Shown here piece by piece: positions 44,114 to 55,216 of a DNA stretch of 64,000 nt. The position numbers and the translations under genes are program-made. This DNA is from Daedaleopsis sinensis. Taxonomy: Eukaryota > Basidiomycota > Agaricomycetes > Polyporales > Polyporaceae. The stretch's first letter is position 1. The number at the start of each line of letters is the position of its first letter. The notes beneath the pieces were generated by a model. The model saw only the letters and a program-made list of their open reading frames with translations, was not told the origin of the DNA and made no database searches. The DNA is taken from assembly GCA_033807695.1 (NCBI GenBank), contig CM066301.1:2046001-2110000 (forward strand), given 5' to 3'.

Positions 44114-44731
44114 GCCGCCCCCTCCAGCTCTGCCTCGTGCCTGCGACGGACTGCCCGCCGCCCTTGACTGGGGCGTGTTGATGTCGTAATGTTTTTGATG
44201 CATACATATGTCTTTGTCTTACTAGAGCTGTCGTCGCATCTTCTCCTGCATAATCCTCGCATGCAATTGTACACATTGTTACCCTTGTCATTCACGTGCG
44301 TCTCTCACTAAAAGCAATGTGGCGGCCGCTGTGAGCTACGACAGTTAACTATCAGTCTCTTGCACAGCCGTGCGAGAGCAACAAAGTTGAAAACGTGGAG
44401 GTTGAAGGGTACTCATACTGACAGATCAACGATGCAATGCGTACTGGACTACATGCGACCTTTGGACGGACATAGAGCGAAACGCGTTTTCGCCGTCAAC
44501 TTTGACACAGCGCCAGAACTGCGTCCAACAAGGGCAACGCTCAATGAGGACCTACTGAACAGGGGGATGCGAGGGGAAAGCACGATAGCATCCATAACAT
44601 TCTGCACCATGCGCTAGAATACAAGAGGTTAAGCTCTACACAACGTATAGATATATCTCGCCTAAGGACACAGCAGTCAACAATCGCAGTCGTCGGATCG
44701 TCGAATCGCCACACCAGTACTATCATATGCA
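44114..44731. other. Convergent 3' intergenic region
   Basis: About 620 bp between the MBF1 and gamma-tubulin stops. No gene, repeat or RNA was recognised. Confidence 0.5.
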
Positions 44732-46608
44732 TCACGCGCCCTGCTCGGCGTCGCCAGAGCCCTGCAGACGCACAGATCAGAACACGAGTACCCCGAAAGA
44801 GACAAAGGGACGCACGTATGTGATGTAGTCGGGGCTCTCACACGCCTTGTACTCCTTCTGCAGCTCTTCCGCCGTCGCGCTGGAGAAGACAACGGATACA
44901 TATCAACGCTTAGTGCGCGATTGGGCGCGAGAAGGCGTACCGTGCGTCATCGAACTCCTCAAGACCGTCAGAGAATATCTTTTCCTTCTTGTATTGTTCG
45001 ACGAAGGCGTTGCGCTTGCGCAGCCTATCGAACTGGTCGATCATGCGCTTGAAGAGCTGCAGAGTATGTATGTCATATCAGGGTGGGCGTGGGCGATAGC
45101 GAGGCGTAATCACGGACCGAAGCAATACTTGTATGGTTCGCGAGCATCAGGCCGCTCACGCGGTGATTCGTCTGCACGTAAGGCGACCTGCGGGTGAGTG
45201 CGACCTGGATGGATGCTGGACCCCAAGGAATGAAGTTCGCGAGTTGTCGCTCTCGGATTCGGAGTAACGATTGATGAACCTATGTAGACGGGTTGAGTTC
45301 GTCGGGTTCACTGTAGCCTACATTTATGACACGCACATCGGTAGGATCGACGTCGCCCTGTATGATGTTGAGAATGGAGATGTAACATGCGGTTTTGCTA
45401 GGAGTGGTGGACACCATGCAATTCTTCGGTTGTAGCAGGCGGCGCATTACGTCCAAGACTGTAGTTCGTCGAATGGGTTTCGCCTGCGCATCAGTAATGC
45501 ATCTTCAGCCTTTCAATTACGTCTGTTAGTAAACGCCTCTTCGCACCTTGTCAATCTGGTCGCTTGTGAAGGGTGTGTATGAGGTCATAAGGAAGTGACA
45601 TCTTGGTGTTGGTATAAGGGATGCAATGATTCCAACTAGGTCGTTGTTCATGTATCCGGGGTATCGTAGTGTTTGAGTGCTTGCTGCTATAACCGTAGAT
45701 ACCTGGGCATGGTGAAATCAGAAACTCCACGATCACGATTGAAATGAGCTTACCAGTTGGTTCGTTTGATCGAAACTCGGTGTCTGGACATGAAGCCTAT
45801 CTGCGGATATTCGCGTCAGAGCGCCATTGTCGAGGACGACGACGGAGTCCGCGTGGTTTGTCAATCGCTTCAATGTGAGGAGTGCGTTATAGGGTTGGAC
45901 GACAACGTCTCCCTCATTTGCATTCGGGAAGACGGAGTATGTCTGGATGAGCTTCTTCGGGAACTTATCGTTGAGTCTCTCTAGCAGGAAGGATCCCAGG
46001 CCGGACCCCGTTCCACCCGCTATTGAATGCATCATCATGAAACCCTGGACTCGCAGTGAGTCAAATGCACTAGTTGTTCAAGATGGCCACGTACCTCCAA
46101 TGAATCGCTACCCTCAGCTTCGCGATCCACCATTTCCATGACTTCCTCGTATATCCGCTCTCCTGCAGAGTAGCCCTGTGCCCAATTGTTGCCTGCGCCA
46201 CCACCGTCTTTCGACACGAAGATGTTCTCGGGATTGTATAGATTAGCGAACGGTGAAGATAGAATGCCATTGATAACCTTCCGTTTGAGTTGTCAGGGAT
46301 GTCAATGGATCAAAGGAGACGCGTAAATGGGGAACATACGCGAGGCTCGAGGTCAACTAGAATGGCACGGGGTATGTAGTGCTCGTCGTCTGCTTGGTAG
46401 AAGAATACGTCTTTCCTATCCCCGCCCTCTGTCGCCCAGTCTTCTAAGATGCCTTCTTTGTTAATGCCGTGTTCAGCGCATAGCCGCTGCCAGTATACGG
46501 AACCCACTTGGAACGCCTGTCAGCGCGTTGTATATTGCTGGGGACGGAAGAATCCGCACTTTGGTTGCCGCATTGGCCCAGCTGAACCGTGACAATCTCG
46601 CGGGGCAT
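44732..46608 (-). CDS. Gamma-tubulin
   Basis: Many small exons join into a full gamma-tubulin of roughly 455 aa. The N-terminus is [18 protein letters not shown]. The class-specific [20 protein letters not shown] and [13 protein letters not shown] follow, then the tubulin signature GGTGSGLGS in [27 protein letters not shown] and [16 protein letters not shown] segments are also present. The C-terminus is [19 protein letters not shown] if the last GT-AG intron is used, ending at 44732; unspliced, the frame would stop slightly earlier. It nucleates microtubules at spindle pole bodies. The start ATG at 46608 is divergent from the nucleoporin gene. The intervening promoter has two ACGCGT boxes and a CACGTG. 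Confidence 0.95.
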
Positions 46609-46830
46609 TGTGTGCGAACGAGGAGAGACAAGGACGGAGAGAACAACGCTTGCCGAGAGAGACGACGGAAACGACGCGTCTGGACGCGTGTGTCACGTGC
46701 GTGACTGTGACTGAGGGGCGTGACCGACGGAGCGGCACCGGCAAGTGACTGTGGGCGATGTCCTGGGCTTTGGCCACAGCGCTCTAGTGGAAGAGAGCTT
46801 GCTCTTGTTCTTGCATCCGCCACTGGCTCG
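46609..46830. promoter_or_regulatory. Bidirectional promoter with two MCB boxes and an E-box
   Basis: 222 bp between the gamma-tubulin and nucleoporin start codons. ACGCGT occurs at 46674-46679 and again at 46684-46689 (10-bp spacing), with CACGTG at 46694-46699. This is the MBF/SBF-type arrangement of cell-cycle promoters and recalls the ACGCGT + CACGTG pair upstream of UBC11. Binding is inferred. Confidence 0.5.
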
Positions 46831-49800
46831 ATGCCCCCACCCTTCGCCTCTAGAGACTCTCCTCGTACTCTCCATGGTCGCCGCAGGGCTCCCCGAGGCC
46901 AGCTAGCTCGCTCAGGCTCCATTTTCGGGGCTATCAAAAACATAGTCACTGCGCCTCTCGCCTGGTTCACCACCTACGATGATACCGAGAACGTATCGGG
47001 CAAACGCGGTCGCAACGCCGAACCTATCCTCGAAGCCGAGGGGGTGTACCACGAGGAGCAGCCTAGTGCGAAGCGGAAGAGGGTAGACAGCCCTCCTGCT
47101 CCTCACCAGGCTACGCGTACCAACCATGGATACCTCGATGTCCCCGCAAACTTGTTGCCTCAACAATCTGGCACTCGTCAACGACTAACTGCCCCACTCA
47201 CGCACGGCCGGTCATCTTCCCTCGTCATTCCGCTCGATGATCCCACCGCATCTGGCATCCATCCCGCCCGGCGGACGGCTTCCCCAACGGGCATCACGTC
47301 GTATATGCAGTCCTCCATGATCCAGCGGACCCAGTCGATGGATCCTCCCGCGTATCGTGCGTTATCGCTGTCGCGGGATGTCTCTATGGAAGATGGTGTG
47401 CTGGGATCTGCCAACCGCGATGTTACCATGTCGCCCTCCCGCCACACTCCCTTCCAGCTCCGTCCCAGAAGTTCTATGACCCCTCAGCCCACCGGTCAAA
47501 CTTTTGGACCTACTCTCCGTCTCAAGGAAAGAGATGTGTCTGAGCCGCCACCGCTGGCAGCGCTCATCACCAAGCCAGTTTTCGTGAAACCACCCCCTCA
47601 GGTGGCGGAGGAGCAGCCGCAGCAGCCAGTCACCACCCTTGGCACCCTTAAAGACAACGGAAGAGCTGTACGTGCGATTTTCCACGCGGAGTGCTTATCA
47701 GATTGTAACCAAACTCTACAGAGTCGATCCCCCATGCGCCAGCATAGTGGCCTCTTCCTTGGCGCTCGTCCGGGGTCAATTGCTGGCAATAGCTCGACTC
47801 GTATGTACCTCATTTCTGAGTTGACTGCATCGTCGGAATTGACCACAAATTTTTCAGCATTCGTAATGCCCATGAATGCAGCTGAGAAAGCTCTGCACGA
47901 CCTTGATGTGTACAAGACGCCACTGTTACCGTCTCGCCTTCGCGGGTCCCAAACGATCCCGGACATGTTCAAGCCCAAGAAAACGCACGCTCCGGTACTC
48001 ATGCGGTCTGATCGTGATCGCGAGCGCAAGCCTCGTCTTGGTATGTCTGAGAAGGGTAAGAAGGAGGAAGAAACTGCCGCTGCTTCGAAGCCGTATGCAG
48101 GCCGTGGGGGTATGAAGAAGATGCTTGCGAAGCGCAAGCTTGAGGAGGAGGAAGAGCGCGAGAAGGAGCGCGCTAATGCAATCGAGACGGACCAAGACGA
48201 GGAAGCGGACAAGTCCATCGAGAATTCGGAGCTGAACACTTCCGCTAACATGACCCGGCTTCCCTCTCCGCCGGTCTACGCGGCCCCTACGCGTGTAGTT
48301 GGAGGCCGCGAGCAGTCCTCTCTGCGAGTTGGGCGGACACGTACCTCCCGCAATCACATCGCCCGACCTGTTTCCAAGAACAGATTCTCAGCTGCGTATG
48401 ATGAAGAGGATGGCGACGATGCCACGCTCGACGATTCCCATGAACAACAGACCGAAGAGCCAAAGAAGCTTCCTACGCTGTTCGAGAGCCCCAAGGGATT
48501 CAGCTTTGCCCAAGATGTAAGTGATCGCGCGCCATTCCGTGTTGTGGGAAACATGGACGACTCACCTCGAACGATCTATAACTTCCAGAAGGCACCGATC
48601 TTGCATGACGCAAGCAATGCAAAAGAACCGCCCATTGCAGCTCTACCATTTTCTCTGTCGAAATCGAGCTCGACACCTGCGGCTCCGCCCGTGTCTGCAC
48701 CTGCCCTCACTCCTGCAGAGGTCTCGAAGACAGCCTCTATTCTACCCAAGGCAGCAGAGACCACCAGTACCGCGAACTCGACACTTCAAACGTTGCCCTC
48801 GATCTCCCTGATCCCTCCGAGTCCTGCCCCTGCAAAGCCCGCTGCCGACGAGTATACCAAGGTGACAAGCTCATCCGACACCGCGTCTACCATTCCTAAC
48901 TTCTTTGCCAACTCGTCGATCTTCGCAAAGCCTGGTGCGACGACCCCTCAGCCGGCTTCCACAAACTCTACATCCAATGCTGAGCCAGCCAAGCCAGCAC
49001 TTGCTTCTGCGTTCAGTTTCAGCGCCCCGGCTCCTTCTCCAGAATCGGCTCCCGCAGAAGCTCCCAAGCCTGCAGCAGCGGCTATGTTCTCCTCATTCGC
49101 CACTCCGGCCGCACCGCCCTCTGCAACACCTGCGCTGTTCTCGACTTCTTCCGCCAAGGAAAACAGCACGAACCCTTCTGCTGGTTCTTTCTTCTCTTTC
49201 CCCCCTTCGGTCCCAAAAGAGGCTGCCGCTCCTACGCCACCTCCTCAGGCCCCATCGACCGTCCCAGACAGTGTGCCGTCGCTATTTGGTGCAGTTGCGA
49301 AGCCTTCGGGAGCATCCACCGCGTCGTCAAACCCAATTAATTTCGGTGTCTCTTCCGCTCCCACCCTGGCGTCCACCACGCCCGCGCCTGTTGTTACCCC
49401 GGCTGCTCCGGCTGCTACACCATTCATGTTCGGTCAGACCAAAGCTGAGCCGGCCAAGGTGCCCGAAATCAAGCCTGTCTTTGGTGCTGCTGAGCCTACG
49501 AAGCCGAGCTTGTTCGGTGGTGCTCCTGCTTCGTCCTCTCCGCCGTTTGGTGGCAGCCAAGCGAGTGTCGGAGGAGAAGCCCCAAAGACAGCCTTTTCGT
49601 TCGCGCCGTCCATTACCACTCCCACTATTGAGGCGCCCAAGCCGCTTTTCCCATCCACCTCTACTGGAGGAGCGGGTGGCTTCAGTTTCGGGCAACCGGC
49701 GCAGGCAGTGACCTCTCCTTCAACTCCTGCGAAATCACCCTTCCAGTTCGGTGTAACCCCTTCGACTCCGCCAGTCAGCACCCCAGTCGAGAACAAGTCT

Positions 49801-50736
49801 GCTTTTAACTTTGGCGCGCCCTCTACGCCCGCAGCTACTGCTCCGAGCACTCTCTTTGGCGGACCATCAGTTGGTAGTAACGGTACAGGTGGGAGTAAGC
49901 CGTTCAGTTTTGGTGCCCAGACGCCTGTACGCCCAATCACTCCGCCGCATAAAGAGCAAGAGCAAGAGCAAGAAATGCGGATGGAGGAGAGCCCAACGCG
50001 CGGCGGTGGAATGGATATGAGCGGTGGACATGTCTCCTCGGCCTTGAAGCCGCCCACCACAGGCTTCCCATTCGGTGCACCTACCCCGTCTGCTTCGACC
50101 TCTTTCGGTCAACCGAGTGCATCGACGTCATCGCCTTTCACGTTCGGTGCGAAGACGGAGCCGAAGCCAGAGATAAAACCAGCAATGTCGTCCTTTGCGA
50201 ACTTCGGTCAAAATTCGAGTGGGTCTGGGTTCTCGTTCGGTCAAAAGTCGGATGCCGTACCTTCTCCCATCTCGCCTGGGTTCGGTGGTTCTACACCCTT
50301 CGGCCAGACCCCGACAAACACGTCGTCTGGGTTCAATTTTGGGGCGCCTACCATCACGACCAGTGGGTTCGGCCAACCGTCGTCAGTGAACTCCCAGCCC
50401 GCGAGTCCCTCCACATTCGGTCAGCAGCAGGCACCATTTGGATTTGGCACAACACCCACCTCGACCACTGCTCCGTCGGGTATGTTCGCATTCGGAAGTC
50501 AGCCGGCTTCCCCAGCTACTGGAAATGCCGGACTTCCCCAGCCGCCTGGCTCGTCGGGCGGTGGGTTTTCGTTTGGGGCATCCAGCCAGTCGCCCTCCTC
50601 GCCGTATGGGGCGCCCTCGGCACTGCCTGCTGCAGGCGGCGTCTCGTTCACAATCGGATCCGCCACGCCCCAGGTGCAGTCGGGCCCTAGGCTCACCAAG
50701 AAGCTCCCTACCCGCAGGGGCGCACGCCCGCGGTAA
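46831..50736 (+). CDS. FG-repeat nucleoporin (nuclear-basket Nup1/Nup153-like)
   Basis: About 1,264 aa after removing two in-frame introns (47668-47721 and 47801-47857). The N-terminus (GSIFGAIKNIVTAPLAWF) looks like the amphipathic membrane-binding helix of basket Nups. A basic, charged segment with KKMLAKRKLEEEEEREKERA follows. From about residue 560 the protein is Ser/Thr/Pro/Ala-rich with dozens of FG, FxFG and SFG motifs (AFSFAPS, GFSFGQ, PFQFGV, SGFNFGAP), typical of the nuclear-pore permeability barrier. The end RLTKKLPTRRGARPR is basic. Subtype (Nup1, Nup60 or fission-yeast Nup124) is inferred from the N-terminal helix plus C-terminal FG arrangement. The reading frame extends upstream of 46831, but only from a GTG. 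Confidence 0.82.
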   Translation: MPPPFASRDSPRTLHGRRRAPRGQLARSGSIFGAIKNIVTAPLAWFTTYDDTENVSGKRGRNAEPILEAEGVYHEEQPSAKRKRVDSPPAPHQATRTNHGYLDVPANLLPQQSGTRQRLTAPLTHGRSSSLVIPLDDPTASGIHPARRTASPTGITSYMQSSMIQRTQSMDPPAYRALSLSRDVSMEDGVLGSANRDVTMSPSRHTPFQLRPRSSMTPQPTGQTFGPTLRLKERDVSEPPPLAALITKPVFVKPPPQVAEEQPQQPVTTLGTLKDNGRAVRAIFHAECLSDCNQTLQSRSPMRQHSGLFLGARPGSIAGNSSTRMYLISELTASSELTTNFSAFVMPMNAAEKALHDLDVYKTPLLPSRLRGSQTIPDMFKPKKTHAPVLMRSDRDRERKPRLGMSEKGKKEEETAAASKPYAGRGGMKKMLAKRKLEEEEEREKERANAIETDQDEEADKSIENSELNTSANMTRLPSPPVYAAPTRVVGGREQSSLRVGRTRTSRNHIARPVSKNRFSAAYDEEDGDDATLDDSHEQQTEEPKKLPTLFESPKGFSFAQDVSDRAPFRVVGNMDDSPRTIYNFQKAPILHDASNAKEPPIAALPFSLSKSSSTPAAPPVSAPALTPAEVSKTASILPKAAETTSTANSTLQTLPSISLIPPSPAPAKPAADEYTKVTSSSDTASTIPNFFANSSIFAKPGATTPQPASTNSTSNAEPAKPALASAFSFSAPAPSPESAPAEAPKPAAAAMFSSFATPAAPPSATPALFSTSSAKENSTNPSAGSFFSFPPSVPKEAAAPTPPPQAPSTVPDSVPSLFGAVAKPSGASTASSNPINFGVSSAPTLASTTPAPVVTPAAPAATPFMFGQTKAEPAKVPEIKPVFGAAEPTKPSLFGGAPASSSPPFGGSQASVGGEAPKTAFSFAPSITTPTIEAPKPLFPSTSTGGAGGFSFGQPAQAVTSPSTPAKSPFQFGVTPSTPPVSTPVENKSAFNFGAPSTPAATAPSTLFGGPSVGSNGTGGSKPFSFGAQTPVRPITPPHKEQEQEQEMRMEESPTRGGGMDMSGGHVSSALKPPTTGFPFGAPTPSASTSFGQPSASTSSPFTFGAKTEPKPEIKPAMSSFANFGQNSSGSGFSFGQKSDAVPSPISPGFGGSTPFGQTPTNTSSGFNFGAPTITTSGFGQPSSVNSQPASPSTFGQQQAPFGFGTTPTSTTAPSGMFAFGSQPASPATGNAGLPQPPGSSGGGFSFGASSQSPSSPYGAPSALPAAGGVSFTIGSATPQVQSGPRLTKKLPTRRGARPR

Positions 50737-51423
50737 GCTCACCGCGCAGATACCTCCTCCAATCCCCTCTCTTGTCTATTCTCCTATGTAATTCTCTCGT
50801 CCCCTCGCAAGAACTGTCACACCACACATATACATCATATACACACAATCCACTGTTCCGCCTCGATTAGCTTCTGTGTCCTTAGTTGACATCCCTTCCA
50901 TCATGCCATCATCTCCGTCCCGCGTCACCCTCGATCCTCCCTGCCATCCGTACCGTCCAAGGTGTTCCCTCTCGTTTCTCATTGTCTTGTCCTCGTCCAG
51001 GTTGTTTTTCTACATTACGCTATCTGCTCGCATCCGGGGACAGTCTCCCGCTCATCATCACTTGGCTGAAGGCCAAACATCATCGCAGCATCGCATTGCA
51101 TCACATTTCCATCGATCATTAGTACGTAGGTAGGTAGTTGTTACATAGGTAGGTACCCCATCCGGGTTAGATAGCTGGCTTGTCATCGTCGATTGCTCAG
51201 GGCTGAAGGCCTATGCATTGCGTATTATATTTGCACGCTCTGTGCGTAGGAGTAGCTATTCCAGTCGTCACCGTCGTCCGTCATCCCAATATCATGTTTC
51301 CTATAGTGTCATTATGAAGAGCGGTGTGCGATACAGTGTGGTCCAGATGCGGATCGTAAGATCCTATGGTAAGTTACGTATGAATGGTCCTCGATCCCTC
51401 AAAACGCCTCGATCGCGCAAACC
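50737..51423. other. Convergent 3' intergenic region
   Basis: About 690 bp between the nucleoporin and YME2 stops. It is pyrimidine-rich at first, with several short frames and no family. TAGGTAGGTAG-like microrepeats occur near 51.13 kb. Confidence 0.5.
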
Positions 51424-54400
51424 TCAGTGCGTCTTCGAAAGTACCTTCTTCAGCTGGGCATTCTGCCTCTCCAGGCCCTCGATCTTGTCCTCCGCAGCCC
51501 GCATCTTCTTCAGCAGGTAGCTTGCACGCATCTCCACGGCGCGCTTCGAGCCCCAAAAGTTCGCGGTGCCAGCGTCGACGTCCTTCAGCGTAATCAACTC
51601 GGCTTCGCAAGCCTTGACTGTAGTCTCGGCCGACGCGATGACCTTCTCGTTAAAAGTGATGTCTTGCGTAGCTTTGAAGATGGGATCTATACCAATGCAA
51701 CGGCATCGGTCGCGTTCCATGCAAAGCAGTAGAAGACATAACATACCGTTTACTAGTTGCTCGAAGACGAACTTGTACACCGGCTTGCCTGGCTTGATGG
51801 TCGAAGGGCGTCCTGGGTGTGCTGGATGAGCTATTGCCTCACGATGACCGCGATATCCGGCCCGCTCACCGTTAACAGTGCCGATGGTGATCAGTTCAGC
51901 ATGCTCCATGTGACGCAACGGGGTCTCATCGCCCTTGAAGGGGAAGTCCATGAGGACCTCATGATATGGTATCTGCGATCTCGTTAAACATCGGTATCGG
52001 ACAGTCTGAGGGCCGTGCATACCTCGGGCTGTTTCGACAACTGCTTCATGAGGATCCAAGCTTGCTCCCTGGTCCAAGGGAGATTCTTGGAATCCTCGAC
52101 GTCGTCTCCGAACGCATTCTTCCGTAGCTCGCTGAGGCCGCGTATGACAATATCGTCCACTGCTTCCTCGACGGACATGCCGCTCCGCATCTTGTGTATG
52201 AGCTGGGCATGATCCTCACCATCAGCCCAAGCCGCTCGACGACACATACGCACTCACACTCTCAAGGTCGCTCGCGCGACCGCCGAGTCGTTGGATCCGG
52301 GTGATCTGAGACTGGGAGAATTGGACGTCCAGGCCGTTGTCGTGCAGCTTCTGCTTGACGAACGACAGCGCGCTAGCGTTGTCGGCATCGGAGAGCGAGA
52401 TTTGGTTCAAAGGCTTTGACGGGAGAGCTAGATATGCTACTCAGTGGTAGGCTCTCGTGAAGATGCCTGCGTTCATTACCTTTCGCGATCCGCTTTACAT
52501 TTTCCCGGTTGTCGCTGACGACAATGACGTGTGCGATCTACGAGAGACGTTGATTGATGGAAAATGCATCTTGAGCAGTGCACTCACCTGGCCCTCCGCA
52601 AGACTCGCCCCCCACTGTGCTAGCGCGTCGAGGAGCGCCTCCTTCCTCGAACCTCCGCCCTTAGTCTCGAAGTTCTTGATGATCACAACGGGCATAGACT
52701 CCACGACCTGCAGATCTTCAGCACGTTGTTGCTTCCGCGCCTCTTCAGCTTCCCGCTTTTCGGCGGACGCCAGCTTCTCCGATGAATCCTCGCTGTTGAC
52801 TTGAGACTCGGCACGCGGGCGCGGAGCAGCATCCGCTTCGGTGAAACGTTCGATGCCTACGCCGAGCTCGCTCATAACGCCGTTTCCGCATACGACGTCG
52901 ATGCGGCCATCGTGCCATATACCCTCCTCTATCCTCTCTCGCACTCTCTCCTGCTCCTTGCTCTGCACTGCATCCAGCTCCGCGCGTTTTGCCACGCGTT
53001 CGCGTCTCTCATGATGGGAGGCGTTGCCGCGAGACAGACCACGACCAACGACGTCCAGTATTTGTTTCAGCTGTTCTGGGAGGGAAGAGCTTAGACCGGC
53101 TACATGGCCGTGTCAGAGAGAGTACACAATGCATTAATGGGCTTATCAGACCTTTTTGTCCGATAATCCCAACGCTAGCCAGATCGATCATGTTGTTTAG
53201 CGAGTTGAGGAAGGAGAAAACGGGCCAGTACCCGGTCTGGTTCGCAAGACCGGCCACAAGTGCCATTTCTGAGGATGCTTTCGATAGCTCCTCAACGTCG
53301 ATGATTAACGATTTGCTGTAAGATGATCTGTTAGATCGGTCATACCGCCTCAAGGGTCGGATGATCACGAACCGTTTGGTGTCCTTCAGTAGACTAGAGA
53401 TCATGCGAGTCTTGCCACTTCCTTGTGGCCCGTGCACAAAAGTGATTGAATCTGGCGAAGCTTACTTCAGAAACAGGAGACGACGCGCCAGGATCCCGCC
53501 AATACGTACTAGGAAGATCAGCAAGATACTTCTTGAGGGCTTCCTCTGCGTCTTGTCTTTCTTTCCAAACCCCTTCCTTAGCAGATGACTCAGGCGCGGC
53601 TCCCGAACTGGTCGAGGAAAATCGCTCGACGGTATTCGCCCGAAGCCATTTATAGATGGTGAATTCTGGAAAGCAGGGGTCAGTTCGAGGGAGCACAACG
53701 CTCTGTATAGAGATAATCACCCTTATAGTCGAACCAATCGTTCATCTTTCCCTCTACCATGAGAACACGTATGGGGTCGAAAATCTGATAAACACATCAA
53801 ATATCATTTTACTAGAAAGGTCAAGCAAAAGCAACCTACCGCGTATGTCACTGTGCCTATCAGGAAGAACAGGACAGGCAAGAACACCCTGGGATGATTG
53901 GCAATATAGTTCCCAACGACGTTGACAGTTTCAGGTTGGGCATAAGATGTCCGTAGGGTCGTGAATGTGGACGGCGATGAAGGTAACTGGAGTGAATGGA
54001 TGGTGTTGCGAGCAGATGTCGCAGAGCGAAGGTTTCGGAAAGTAACCAAGACCGACCGCAGGGTACCCGCTGGGCCAGGTGTAGGAGGACTGATGTCGTA
54101 TATTCTTCCATACGGCTGAAGGTGGAATGAGACCGCGGACTCAACGAACAGGCATAACCGTCACGCACCCGGAGTACCCGATAGAGAGACTCCTCTGAAA
54201 TATCCGGGCCTTCGAAGGATACCTTGAGGATGGCGGAGACATACCTATGCATGTCCTACGTGACAGATGTCATGAGGACATATCAAGGGGAGCTGAGCGA
54301 GTTGACGCACCTCACGCCATGGGGAACCTTTGACCAGCCAAACGTCGCCATAGTGCAGCCCACACCATGAAGGTACTCCTCCCTGGTTATGGACACTCTT

Positions 54401-54921
54401 CCGCGCACTCTCAAGGATGGTTTGCAATGCAGTGTCCGAGTCCGCCGCGTCGTACTGAAACTTCACGAACACACCGCCATCCTTGGCATGCGGCTCAAGG
54501 GAGACAATTCGGAAGCCGTGGGTGTCGACTTTGGACAGAAGCGCGCGTATTCGTTCCAAGAGTGTATCTTCTCGCGCGTATCCAATGTAAGACCGTAGGC
54601 TATAGATATTGAGCAACGCACTAGCTGTATAGAGCAATCCCGAGCACTCACTCCAATCGACCGAGACTCACAGGGAACACTGAATCAATCCACAACCAGC
54701 CTTCCTGAAATCATGCTCAGTAAGTCTTATGTTGGGAGTGAGACGCGCTGCTATACCTCTGGAGCGCACCCTTCTGAACTGTCGTTTACCGCTACACTTG
54801 GACTATCGGTGATATGCCGGCGTTGCCGAAGGACTTGTATGGCCGCGTTGGACGGCGATGCGAGCAGGGCCCTCGAGGATGGGGAAATGGCCGTTCTGAA
54901 GAGTCTTGTAGTCGTTAACAT
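51424..54921 (-). CDS. YME2: Mitochondrial escape protein Yme2 (RNA12-domain AAA-like)
   Basis: Many short exons give about 850-900 aa. The N-terminus (MLTTTRLFRTAISPSSRALL, then RQRRHITD) is a mitochondrial presequence. An RRM-like region follows (VSAILKVSFEGPDISEESLY, RSVLVTFRNLRSATSARNTI), then one membrane helix (RVFLPVLFFLIGTVTYA). The matrix or intermembrane NTPase domain has a Walker A, HGPQGSGKT, followed by MISSLLKDTKRFVIIR. The RNA12 C-terminal part includes VESMPVVIIKNFETKGGGSR and EVLMDFPFKGDETPLRHME, and the protein ends in a coiled coil. Yme2/Ynt20 is an inner-membrane protein affecting mitochondrial DNA stability and nucleoid structure. It is divergent from TRAPPC13 over 295 bp. 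The ATG at 54921 was chosen because it begins the presequence. Confidence 0.9.
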
Positions 54922-55216
54922 CGCATATCCAAGCAAAACGGAGGACGAGAGAGGAATGTGCACGGGCGTCGGGAGGAAGACTCTGAGGACGGCCAGTACT
55001 TGGACGCGTTTCGACTGGCACGGCTGCAGTGACGTCAAAGCCGCAATAGGCAGGCGGAGGCTTTGGATCCTAACATGCACAAACAACCGCTGCGCGCCTC
55101 GGCCCGAGTCGCGTCGCCGTCTGCGAACTGCACCGAAGTCGTCTGAGCTCTTCACCTTCATCTATCTCCTCGGGACAAGCTACTGGCGCACCCTCAGCAC
55201 AGGACTCGAGAAAATT
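54922..55216. promoter_or_regulatory. Bidirectional promoter YME2 / TRAPPC13
   Basis: 295 bp between divergent ATGs. The YME2 frame is open upstream of its ATG but shows no conserved residues. No TATA was seen. Confidence 0.4.

Noticed and set aside
46720..46830. N-terminal extension of the nucleoporin frame
   Set aside because: The extension opens with GTG and has no ATG before 46831; it would overlap the bidirectional promoter.
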